In this document: one piece after another, positions 1 through 6,475 of the stretch | Layout of the letters: each line of letters begins with the position of its first letter | How positions within the stretch are numbered: position 1 is the stretch's first letter | Assembly (NCBI GenBank): GCA_946887385.1 | Contig: CAMPKU010000186.1 | Location: 1-9,140, forward strand | Source: an uncultured Gammaproteobacteria bacterium | Lineage (GTDB): Bacteria > Pseudomonadota > Gammaproteobacteria > Rariloculales > Rariloculaceae | Direction of reading: 5' to 3' | Length of the DNA stretch: 9,140 bases | Made by a program: the position numbers and the translations under genes | Notes under the pieces: model-generated | The model's input: only the letters and a program-made list of their open reading frames with translations | The model's database searches: none | What the model was told of the DNA's origin: nothing

Positions 1-9
1 TCTTAACGT

Positions 10-43
10 AAAAACCCCCGGTCTTTGTTGACCGGGGGTTTTT
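10..43. terminator. Bidirectional Rho-independent terminator
   Basis: A perfect 14-bp inverted repeat (10-23 with 30-43) encloses the 6-base loop TTTGTT. The stem is GC-rich at its core (CCCCCGGTC paired with GACCGGGGG) and its outer five pairs are A:T. On the plus strand it runs into TTTTTCTTTTCT, a strong U-tract, so it probably ends a plus-strand gene lying left of the window. On the minus strand it also ends in GTTTTTACG and lies 37 bases beyond the stop of the 92-codon gene, so it can terminate that transcript too. Confidence 0.93.
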
Positions 44-80
44 CTTTTCTGGCGGAAGCGCGAGGCCGTGCGCCTCGGCG

Positions 81-359
81 CTACGGCATGCGCTTTTTGC
101 GCCGAATGGGTGGCGCGTCGCGATCGTAGGGATTGAAGCTCTTGGCCGGGGCCGGCTTCGGCCCGTCATCCTCGAGCTCGAGATCCGGCACTTCGAGCTG
201 GTTCAAAAAGTCGTACGTGCGCGCGCAGGGGTCGGACTCCATACGCTTGGCGCGCATGGGATCCACCTTCCACTCGAGCACGGCCCGTCCGACATCATCC
301 TTGCTGATTACCCAGTCTTTCCTGGGAGTCTTGCGCCGTTCCATGGTCGCGGAGGACAT
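81..359 (-). CDS. Small uncharacterised charged protein (92 aa)
   Basis: I do not recognise a named family. The 92-residue product has no signal peptide, membrane segment or cysteine pair, so it is predicted to be cytoplasmic. Its charge is segmented: a basic N-terminus (ERRKTPRKDW), an acidic stretch near residues 56-66 (VPDLELEDDG), a Pro/Ala/Lys linker, the short motif FNPYDRD near residues 75-81, and a basic tail RRKKRMP. Short proteobacterial hypothetical proteins ending near an FNPYD-like motif are common, which favours a real gene; that comparison is from memory. The start chosen is ATG 359-357, preceded by a weak purine-rich AAGACGG. A second ATG at 344-342 would shorten it by five residues and has no SD. 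It lies 99 bases after the lipoprotein gene on the same strand, so it could be read through from that operon or have its own promoter, and it ends just before the terminator at 10-43. Confidence 0.72.
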   Translation of the reverse strand: MSSATMERRKTPRKDWVISKDDVGRAVLEWKVDPMRAKRMESDPCARTYDFLNQLEVPDLELEDDGPKPAPAKSFNPYDRDAPPIRRKKRMP

Positions 360-458
360 CCGTCTTATTCTTAGCTCGCTAGCCCTGCATTGGGCCCTGC
401 AACCGTAGCAGACGTCGGCGCCGAGTGACGGGCGTTATGTCGCGCCGGCGAAAAAAAT
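360..458. other. Intergenic spacer between lipoprotein gene and small gene
   Basis: This 99-base gap separates two minus-strand genes. Just after the lipoprotein stop the minus strand carries a run of seven T (457-451), but no stable GC hairpin precedes it, so a Rho-independent terminator is not supported. I find no convincing -35/-10 pair for the small gene. TTGCAG occurs on the minus strand, but there is no -10 at 16-18 bases from it. Confidence 0.5.
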
Positions 459-1595
459 TCATCGGTAGCCGGCCAGCTCGAGGTAGCCTTGCGCGGTCAA
501 CGCGCCCTCGGGCCCGCGCCCGGCCGCGTGGACTGCACCCTCCCAGTACCGTACCGAAAGATCGAGCTCCTGATTTTTCAAATACGGCGTCACGTCGAGA
601 GAAATGCCCGCTTTAGGGGCCTCGATTCGCCAAGCCACGGGGTACCGGACGCCCGTGGCGGGGCTCGTCCAGTGCTCGCGCACGGTCAACGTGACGTCGC
701 TCGCGGCTAACGCCGTGCGCGTCCCGTCACGGCTCACGAGGCTGCCGCCGCTGAATGGGCTCGAAGTGCCGCTCTCAGTGCGCAACCGATAGAACATCAG
801 GCTGCCGCCGTCAGACAGATGAAGCGCGAACCAGTCCCAGCCGGCCACTCCAGCCTCGAGCGAGCTCGTGCTCCACTCGCGGTCTAGCCATGCAAGCCCC
901 GTGACCGCGAAGCTTTCGCCTTCGACCGTGATCTCGCCTTGCGCGGCAAGGCGCGGGACCGAGTAGTAGTGCGAGGCGTTGCCGATGCCTGCGCCTTTGC
1001 TGTCGAGCCCGCCGTCGCCCTGAGCGACGGGCGCTACCGTGGACGTCAAGCCCAAATCCAGGCCGATCGCGTCGTCTTGCGCCTGAAGGCGCACGGCCAG
1101 CCCATCGCCGGCCTCGCCGGTTGCGGACCAGTCTTGCACCCACACCCGCAGCGGCGCGGCCTCGGCTCCGGACAGCGAAAGCGCCTCGCGTGTCAGGCGC
1201 TCGCGCGCGATGAAGCGCGCCCCGGCCGTGTCTGTAACGGCGAAATGCGCCATCCAAACCTGCTCGGTTCGCCACGCCGAAGCGTCTTCGGCGCGCACCG
1301 ACGGCGGCGCAAGCGCATAGCGAAAAAACGTGAGCTCGAAGCCGAAGTGCCGCCCGCCGGCCGTGGCCACGTTACCCGTGAAGTACCACCACTCCGTGCG
1401 GTAATCGGGATGGCTGCCGTGATCCGCAGGAAACACGAGCTCGCGCGGCGCGACGGCGCGCGCGAAGCCGTCCGCGGCCTCGCTGCCGAGCAGTCGCAGA
1501 CCGGTGTTCTGCGGCGCTCGCTCCGGGTCGCGCGCCGGCTCGCCGCAAGCGCTGAGAACGGCGGCCAGCCCTGCGACTAAGATGAACCGTCTCAT
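459..1595 (-). CDS. AttH/CrtC-fold (lipocalin-like) outer-membrane-type lipoprotein
   Basis: A 378-residue lipoprotein, last gene of the ABC operon. Residues 1-17 form a lipoprotein signal (MRRFILVAGL.. then LSAC, lipidated Cys17). The +2 residue is Gly, not Asp, which favours sorting to the outer membrane. The mature part carries family hallmarks: the HGSHPDYRTEWWYFTG block at 59-74, WLDREWSTSS at 236-245, GWDWFALHLSDG at 252-263, FYRLR at 268-272 and a closing YWEGAVHAAG...GYLELAGY. These match the CrtC N-terminal/Lipocalin_9 family (AttH of Agrobacterium, NE1406 of Nitrosomonas). Homologues are often labelled carotenoid 1,2-hydratase. The lipid anchor, the ABC partner and the absence of carotenoid genes argue against that here; binding or delivery of a hydrophobic ligand is an inference. 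The start is ATG 1595-1593, overlapping the permease stop as TAATG with GGGAGG just upstream. A longer in-frame start at 1775 would bury the signal peptide inside the permease gene, so it was rejected. Confidence 0.93.
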   Translation of the reverse strand: MRRFILVAGLAAVLSACGEPARDPERAPQNTGLRLLGSEAADGFARAVAPRELVFPADHGSHPDYRTEWWYFTGNVATAGGRHFGFELTFFRYALAPPSVRAEDASAWRTEQVWMAHFAVTDTAGARFIARERLTREALSLSGAEAAPLRVWVQDWSATGEAGDGLAVRLQAQDDAIGLDLGLTSTVAPVAQGDGGLDSKGAGIGNASHYYSVPRLAAQGEITVEGESFAVTGLAWLDREWSTSSLEAGVAGWDWFALHLSDGGSLMFYRLRTESGTSSPFSGGSLVSRDGTRTALAASDVTLTVREHWTSPATGVRYPVAWRIEAPKAGISLDVTPYLKNQELDLSVRYWEGAVHAAGRGPEGALTAQGYLELAGYR

Positions 1596-1605
1596 TAATC
1601 CTCCC
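1593..1605 (-). promoter_or_regulatory. SD and TAATG stop-start coupling for the lipoprotein gene
   Basis: On the minus strand GGGAGG (1605-1600) stands four bases before the ATG at 1595-1593. The permease TAA stop (1597-1595) shares its last A with this ATG. The strong SD inside the end of the permease gene decides the start and suggests translational coupling, giving roughly matched output of permease and lipoprotein. Confidence 0.8.
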
Positions 1606-4105
1606 GCAGCGCAGCGCCGAGCTCGATTCGGCTCGCCCGCCACGCCGGGTAGAGTCCCGCGAGCAGCGCGGCGACCACAGCTAACGACACGCCGGACACC
1701 AATGCTCCCGGCGTCACGACGAAGTCCATCGTCCAACCGAACGAGCGCCGGTTGATCACGTGCACGAGCAGCCACGCCAGCGCCGCGCCGATCGGCATCG
1801 CCGCGAGTCCCGCCGCGAGACCGAGCAAGCCGGTTTGCGTGAGCAGCGTCGCGCCGAGGCCGCTCGGCGTGAACCCCAGAGTGCGCAGCACGCCGAGCTC
1901 GCGCGACCGCTCGAGCTCGATTGCGAGCAGCGCGCTCAAGATACCGAGGAATGCCACGATGCCCGCGAGCACGCGCAATACCTCCGTCACCTTGAACGTG
2001 CGGTCGAACACGGCGAGCGACAGCGCTTCGAGCCGCGCGCTCGAGCGCACTCGTTCCGCGCCCGATACGAGCGAGCGCACCGACGCCTCGACGGCCGCCG
2101 CGTCCGCGCCCGCGGCGATATCCAGTCCCACACCGGTGAGCTCGGCGTCATTCCAATCGCGGCGATAACGCTCAAGCGCCATCACGACGGCGGGCACGCC
2201 GGTGTTGAAGTCGCGGAATGCGCCCACGATCGCCACGCGCTGCGGTCCGGCCGGCGCCGGCAGCTCGAGCTCGTCCCCCACCGCGAGGTTGCGGGCGAAC
2301 AGCAGGCGCTCCGACGCGACCACGCCCGTGCCGTCGGCCAACGCCTCGAACGCGGCCGCCGGCTCGCCCGCGACGAGCTCCACCCCAAAGCCGCGGGCGC
2401 CGGGCTCGACTGCGCGAATGGCGACGTCGCCGCCGGCTGTCGGCAACACCCGCGTCCGTGACGGCACGACCTCCGCGACGCCGGGGATCCCGGCGAGCGC
2501 GCCCGAAGCGACGAGCGCGGCGAGTGCGCCGCCTTCGCCGGCGGCGCTCACGTAGAGGTCGGCGGTCAGCGTCGTCTGCAGCCAATCGTTCAAGCTCGCG
2601 CGGAAGCTCGTCACCATGAGCCCGATACCGTTCACCGTGGCCACGGCCACGGCCAGCGCCGCGGTGGCCACGCCGGTGCGGCTCAACGACGCGCTCACGC
2701 CGCGCACGGCCAGCGTGATGGGAACGCCTGCGCGGCGGCCGAGCAGGCGATCGAGAATGCTCATCAGCGCGATGGTGGCGAGCGGCGTCAGCAAGGCGCC
2801 CGCGGCCAGCACGCCGAACAATGCCGCGAAAGCGACGTAGAGCGCGCTGGGGCCGAACCCGAGCACCAGCCCGCTCACGAGCAGCAAGGGCACCGCCGCG
2901 AAGGCCGCGCGTCTGGCGGCCGACTGCGCGCGGCGCTCCACCACGGCCCTACGCAGCGCGGCGGCCGGCGCGATCCGCGCCGCGTCGAGCGCGGGCTTGG
3001 CCGCGGCGAGCAGCGTCGCCGCGAGGCCAAGCACTGCGCCTTGCGCATAGATCCATGGCGACGGCGCGACTTCGGCCACGGCAGCGCCGAAGGCCAAGTC
3101 GCCGACCGTTTGCAGCACTAGGCCCACGAGCCCGATCGCAAGCGCGTGACCGAGCGCGAGACCGAGCGCCGTGGCGATGACGGCGATGCCGGCCGCCTCT
3201 ACAAGTATGGTGCGCAGCAGCTCGCCGCGGGAAACGCCGAGCGTGCGCAGGATGCCCAGCGTTTGGGTGCGCTGGAGGATGGCGAACGCCATCGTGCCGT
3301 AGATCAAGAACATGCCGACGACGAGCGCCAGCAGCCCGAGCGCCGTCAAATTGGTGCGAAATGCCGCCGTCAGCTCGCGAAAGGCGCTGCGTTCGGTTTC
3401 CGTGGGGATCAGCACGGTGCCCGGGAACGGTGCGTTGCCGAGCGAGCGAGCTTGCGACTCCGACAGCGACAGATCGATACGACTGAGTTGTCCGCGGGCG
3501 CCGAGCAGCTCCTGGGCGGTTGCGATGTCGGCCACGATCGGCGGCTCGGTGGCCACATCGGCCCCCGTGGCGGCAACCACGCCGACCACGCGCACGCTCG
3601 TCGGCCGGCCGTCGATCGTGAGCTCGAGGCCGGCGCCGCTCGCGAGGCCGAGCTCGTCGGCGAGGTCGCGGGACACCAGCACGGTTGCGGGCTCCACGAT
3701 CAAGCGCGCGAAGCTCGTGCCGCCGGTGGGAGCGGACTGCGCCACGCGCGCGGCGCCCGCGCCGCGGATCGGATCGATGCCGAGCAGCGGCACGCGCAGA
3801 GAGCGGCCCGCCGCAATCGCCACGTCACCCTCGACGATCGGCGCGGCCTTCAGTGTGCCGTCTCGGAGCACCAGATCCCGGTACACGCGTTCGTCGAGCG
3901 CACCGTCGAGCGGCAGCAGCCGATGCGTGATTGAGCCGCGTACCTCGGCCGCCGCCACGTCGAACGCGCGTGCCGCGCTGTCGTTCGCGAGGCTCACACC
4001 CACGTACACGCCGACGCCGAGGCTTATTCCAGCGATCGCAAGGCCGAGTTGCCAAGGGTGGCGCAGATAAAACCGCAGCGAAGCGCGCCGCAACAGGCTC
4101 CTCAT
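1595..4105 (-). CDS. Fused two-half FtsX/MacB-type ABC transporter permease
   Basis: An 836-residue inner-membrane permease of the FtsX-like (ABC3/type VII) family, close in design to YbbP and to AttF+AttG joined in one chain. The order is: TM near residues 19-40; a large periplasmic domain at about 41-250; TMs near 252-276, 300-332 and 352-369; two central hydrophobic stretches near 404-418 and 422-450; TM 476-500; a second periplasmic domain at about 501-705; and TMs near 709-731, 753-783 and 800-819. The halves are internal repeats. The coupling-helix motif TLGILRTLG (282-290) recurs as ELGVLRTLG (736-744), and the PALDAARIAP..ALR end (371-385) recurs as PAWRASRIELG..ALR (820-834). Proteins of this class couple cytoplasmic ATP hydrolysis to periplasmic movements (LolCDE lipoprotein release, MacB efflux), so drug-like import is not implied. 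The ATG at 4105-4103 overlaps the ATPase stop as ATGA, and the 3' end overlaps the lipoprotein start. The substrate is unknown. Confidence 0.95.
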   Translation of the reverse strand: MRSLLRRASLRFYLRHPWQLGLAIAGISLGVGVYVGVSLANDSAARAFDVAAAEVRGSITHRLLPLDGALDERVYRDLVLRDGTLKAAPIVEGDVAIAAGRSLRVPLLGIDPIRGAGAARVAQSAPTGGTSFARLIVEPATVLVSRDLADELGLASGAGLELTIDGRPTSVRVVGVVAATGADVATEPPIVADIATAQELLGARGQLSRIDLSLSESQARSLGNAPFPGTVLIPTETERSAFRELTAAFRTNLTALGLLALVVGMFLIYGTMAFAILQRTQTLGILRTLGVSRGELLRTILVEAAGIAVIATALGLALGHALAIGLVGLVLQTVGDLAFGAAVAEVAPSPWIYAQGAVLGLAATLLAAAKPALDAARIAPAAALRRAVVERRAQSAARRAAFAAVPLLLVSGLVLGFGPSALYVAFAALFGVLAAGALLTPLATIALMSILDRLLGRRAGVPITLAVRGVSASLSRTGVATAALAVAVATVNGIGLMVTSFRASLNDWLQTTLTADLYVSAAGEGGALAALVASGALAGIPGVAEVVPSRTRVLPTAGGDVAIRAVEPGARGFGVELVAGEPAAAFEALADGTGVVASERLLFARNLAVGDELELPAPAGPQRVAIVGAFRDFNTGVPAVVMALERYRRDWNDAELTGVGLDIAAGADAAAVEASVRSLVSGAERVRSSARLEALSLAVFDRTFKVTEVLRVLAGIVAFLGILSALLAIELERSRELGVLRTLGFTPSGLGATLLTQTGLLGLAAGLAAMPIGAALAWLLVHVINRRSFGWTMDFVVTPGALVSGVSLAVVAALLAGLYPAWRASRIELGAALRED

Positions 4106-4785
4106 CGCGGCGCAGCCTCGATGCGGCCTGCCTGGATCGTGACTACGCGCGCTGCGCGCGACGCGATTTCGGCGCTGTGCGTCGCCACGATCAGCGTAGC
4201 GGCTCGGTCGCGGCAGCTGCGCAGCAACAGCTCGAGCACGTGACGGGCCGTGTCAGCGTCGAGATTGCCCGTAGGCTCATCGGCCAGCACCAGCTTGGGC
4301 TCGTGGATAACGGCGCGCGCAATGGCCGCGCGCTGCTGCTCGCCGCCCGAGATGTCTTCGGGGAATCGCTCGGCACAGTCCGCGAGGCCGAGGTCGGCGA
4401 GCAACGCACGGCTGCGGCGCCGTACGTCAGCGGGCGCCACGTCGTTCAACGCCAACGGCAGCTCCACGTTCTCGGCCACCGTGAGCGTGGGGATCAAGTT
4501 GAAGGACTGAAACACGAAGCCGAGCCCGAGACGGCGCTGCCGCGCCCGCTCGGTTTCCGTCAGCATCGTGAGATCGACGCCGTCTACGCAAACGGCGCCC
4601 GCGTCGGCCGGTTCTAGCCCGCCGATGAGCCGCAGCAGCGTCGATTTCCCCGAGCCGCTGCGGCCCATCACTGCGACGAACTCGCCGCGCTCGACGGAGA
4701 AATCGGCGCCGTCGAGCACGCGCTGCGCCTGGTAGCGCTTGCTCACGTCCTTCAGCTCGATCCAGCCCGATGTGACGGCGTTCAT
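4102..4785 (-). CDS. ABC transporter ATPase, LolD/MacB/YbbA type
   Basis: A 227-residue nucleotide-binding subunit, the usual length for the LolD/YbbA/MacB ATPase group. All motifs are intact: Walker [10 protein letters not shown] (41-49), Q-loop [12 protein letters not shown] with Gln93, signature ISGGEQQR (145-152), Walker B LVLADE with Glu170, D-loop GNLD and switch His203 in VATHS. The [16 protein letters not shown] stretch is typical of ATPases that pair with FtsX-like permeases. It is the first gene of the operon and its stop overlaps the permease ATG by four bases (ATGA). A cytoplasmic dimer would energise the permease encoded next. The start ATG 4785-4783 has AGGA seven bases upstream on the minus strand. 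The promoter must lie in the divergent region up to about 4870, but I could not assign one with confidence. Confidence 0.95.
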   Translation of the reverse strand: MNAVTSGWIELKDVSKRYQAQRVLDGADFSVERGEFVAVMGRSGSGKSTLLRLIGGLEPADAGAVCVDGVDLTMLTETERARQRRLGLGFVFQSFNLIPTLTVAENVELPLALNDVAPADVRRRSRALLADLGLADCAERFPEDISGGEQQRAAIARAVIHEPKLVLADEPTGNLDADTARHVLELLLRSCRDRAATLIVATHSAEIASRAARVVTIQAGRIEAAPR

Positions 4786-4936
4786 GCATCGATCCTAAAC
4801 GGGCCCGGTGCCCCCTGTCGTTATGTCAATCCTTCTTAAGTTCCGCGGGCGCCGGCCGACTAGCTTTCACGGAGCCGCCCGGTGCAGCGGCTGCCGCCAT
4901 CCATCCGATTGGGCGACGTGCGAGAAGGGGCCGTCT
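4786..4936. promoter_or_regulatory. Divergent regulatory region between ABC operon and HDOD-GGDEF gene
   Basis: If the HDOD-GGDEF protein starts at TTG 4937, these 151 bases serve both directions. On the minus strand they include an exact TTGACA (4829-4824), but the sequence 17 bases on is GGGCCC, not a -10. They also include an exact GGAACTT (4844-4838), like the sigma-E -35 heptamer, without a TCTGA/TCAAA-like -10 at 15-17 bases. On the plus strand a sigma-28-like pair overlaps that heptamer (see the next entry). Conceptual translation of 4808-4936 in the plus frame gives a Cys/Arg-rich peptide unlike the neighbouring proteins, supporting a noncoding reading. Confidence 0.55.
4836..4862 (+). 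promoter_or_regulatory. Candidate sigma-28 (FliA) promoter for the HDOD-GGDEF gene
   Basis: The -35-like box TTAAGTTC (4836-4843) matches 6 of 8 positions of the enterobacterial FliA consensus TAAAGTTT. The -10-like box GCCGACTA (4855-4862) matches 6 of 8 of GCCGATAA. The spacer (4844-4854) is exactly the canonical 11 bases. Transcription would begin near 4868-4870, leaving about 67 bases of leader before TTG 4937 and excluding the upstream GTG (4808) and ATG (4823) as starts. The weak points are the two mismatches in the TAA part of the -10 and the chance of GCCG matches in GC-rich DNA. Confidence 0.38.
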
Positions 4937-4939
4937 TTG
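4925..4939 (+). promoter_or_regulatory. SD and TTG start of the HDOD-GGDEF gene
   Basis: AAGGGG (4925-4930) stands six bases before TTG (4937-4939), an ideal spacing. The alternative starts GTG 4808 and ATG 4823 have no SD-like purine run. No other ATG or GTG lies in frame between 4823 and 4937. Confidence 0.65.
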
Positions 4940-6469
4940 ATAACGCCGGAACTCAGGAAGAAGATCGAGAGCTGCCATAACCTTCCGAGCCCGCCCGGAG
5001 TCGCGACGAAGATCATCGAGCTTGCGAACGACCCGGACGCCGACATCGCGCGCATCGCGGACGTGCTTGCGCTCGATCCCGCCATCACGGCCAAGATCCT
5101 TCGGATCGCCAACTCGCCGATGTACGCGCGCCAGCGCAAGACGGAAAATCTTCGTCAGGCGCTGATGGTCGTGGGCTTGAACGCCACCATCTCGTTGGCT
5201 TTGTCGTTTTCCTTGTTGAAGTCTTGGCAAGCTTCGGACCGGGCCGGCGGCCTCGACTACCCGCTTTACTGGCGCCGCGCGCTGCTCGGCGCCACCGCAA
5301 GCCACGTGCTGGCCCGCGTGATCGGAGTGAAGGACGGCGAGGAGTTGTTTCTGGCGTGCTTGATCCAGGACATCGGCGTCATGGCGCTCGATCACGCGGT
5401 GCCCGACCTGTATGCCGGCTTGGGGCCCCAGCAAGGGCGTCAAGCGGTGCTCATCGAGCGAGAGCAAGAGCGCCTCGGCGTCGATCACGCGGCTGTCAGC
5501 GGCTGGTTGCTCGAGAAATGGCAGTTCCCGGAACGCACGCAACAGGTCGTCGCGGCCAGTCACGAGCCCGAGCGGCTCGACGCACAAAGCGGCAACGCCG
5601 TGTTCGCTCGCTGCGTGAGCCTCGCCAGCATGATTGCCGAGCTGTTCCTCGATACCAGCGGTGCACGCGGCTTTGCGGAGCTCGCGCAACGCGCGCAGGC
5701 GTATTTCGAGATCGACAAGGAAGGCCTCGGCGAGCTGCTCGCGGAGGTGGGCCGCATGATCCCCGACGCCGAGACGATTTTCGATACCGAGATTCTATCG
5801 GCCGCGCGTTCCGACACCATTCTGGCCGAGGCGCGCGAAGCCTTGATGCTGCGCAACCTTCAGGCCTTGCGCGACGTGGACCTGCTCAAGACGAGCGCCG
5901 AGTCGCTCGAAGAGCGAACGAAGCGCCTCGAGGAATCGAACAAGCGCGATCCGTTGACGAACCTCTTCAACCGGGCCTACCTCGACCATTACTTGAGGGA
6001 CGCCTTCCTGCTCAGCAACAAGTCCGACACGCCGCTCAGTATCGCGTTTGCCGATCTCGACAAGTTCAAGTCCGTGAACGACACCTACGGCCACGCCATG
6101 GGCGATCAGATTCTCGTGACGACGGCCAACATTCTCAAAGCTAACGTGCGCGGCGGCGATGTCGTGGCACGTTACGGCGGCGAGGAGTTCATTCTGGTAT
6201 TTCCGCACACCGAATATCCGCTCTTGAAGACCATCTGCGAGCGCATCGTGCGAGCGTTCCGCGAAACTCGACACGACGTGGGCACGAGACGCGACTTGAA
6301 CGTCACGATCTCGATCGGTATGGCCAGTCACAACGACGGCCGCCAGTTCAAGAGCGTCGAGGAGCTGTTGAAGGCCGCCGACAAGGCGCTCTATACGGCG
6401 AAGCTACAGGGGCGCAATCGCAGCGTGCCGTTCGACCTCGTGGCGAATAGCCACTTGGCCTACATGTAA
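4937..6469 (+). CDS. HDOD-GGDEF protein, predicted diguanylate cyclase
   Basis: With the TTG start the product is a soluble 510-residue protein without membrane segments. Residues about 16-215 form an HDOD domain (LPSPPGVATKIIELA near 16, then DPAITAKILRIANSP at 48-61 and CLIQDIG at 141-147). HDOD resembles HD phosphohydrolases but lacks their metal ligands and is thought to act as a protein-interaction or regulatory module. Residues about 295-335 are charged and helical, a likely coiled-coil linker. Residues about 338-500 form a GGDEF domain with DLDKFKSVNDTYGH (373-386), active-site GGEEF (414-418) and an RGGD inhibitory site (405-408) exactly five residues before it. It is therefore predicted to make cyclic di-GMP from two GTP and to be product-inhibited. 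No EAL or HD-GYP domain is present. The input signal is unknown. It diverges from the ABC operon and converges on the HAD gene, with six bases between stops. A FliA-like promoter lies upstream. A longer start at 4823 or 4808 would add 38 or 43 residues and is judged less likely. Confidence 0.93.
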   Translation: MITPELRKKIESCHNLPSPPGVATKIIELANDPDADIARIADVLALDPAITAKILRIANSPMYARQRKTENLRQALMVVGLNATISLALSFSLLKSWQASDRAGGLDYPLYWRRALLGATASHVLARVIGVKDGEELFLACLIQDIGVMALDHAVPDLYAGLGPQQGRQAVLIEREQERLGVDHAAVSGWLLEKWQFPERTQQVVAASHEPERLDAQSGNAVFARCVSLASMIAELFLDTSGARGFAELAQRAQAYFEIDKEGLGELLAEVGRMIPDAETIFDTEILSAARSDTILAEAREALMLRNLQALRDVDLLKTSAESLEERTKRLEESNKRDPLTNLFNRAYLDHYLRDAFLLSNKSDTPLSIAFADLDKFKSVNDTYGHAMGDQILVTTANILKANVRGGDVVARYGGEEFILVFPHTEYPLLKTICERIVRAFRETRHDVGTRRDLNVTISIGMASHNDGRQFKSVEELLKAADKALYTAKLQGRNRSVPFDLVANSHLAYM

Positions 6470-6475
6470 CGGCCG

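Noticed and set aside
451..488. Terminator after the lipoprotein gene (T7 run with nearby GC palindromes and a GGTAGCC direct repeat)
   Set aside because: The hairpins directly before the T-run are too short, and the repeat is direct rather than inverted.
1596..1775. Sixty-codon N-terminal extension of the lipoprotein gene
   Set aside because: It lies wholly inside the permease gene, is Arg/Ala-rich shadow sequence, and would put a clear lipoprotein signal in the protein interior. The ATG at 1595 has its own SD.
1752..2585. Several open frames on both strands over the permease 3' part
   Set aside because: Arg/Pro/Ser-rich translations without family features; the permease frame explains this DNA.
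3146..4617. Long plus-strand open frames opposite the permease and ATPase
   Set aside because: Low-complexity Arg/Ala/Gly-rich translations with no motif, antisense to genes with complete domain signatures. They are a by-product of high GC.
4801..4829. Sigma-70 promoter on the minus strand from TTGACA
   Set aside because: The -35 is perfect, but the sequence 17 bases on is GGGCCC, and the nearest AT-rich hexamer is about 26 bases away.
4808..4936. GTG 4808 or ATG 4823 start for the HDOD-GGDEF gene
   Set aside because: There is no SD, the peptide is Cys/Arg-rich and unlike the family, and a candidate promoter lies inside it. Kept only as an alternative.
4826..6331. Minus-strand open frames opposite HDOD-GGDEF (4826-5689 and 5795-6331) and the plus-strand frame 5224-6144
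   Set aside because: They conflict with a gene whose GGEEF, RGGD and HDOD motifs are intact, and they show no recognisable domain.
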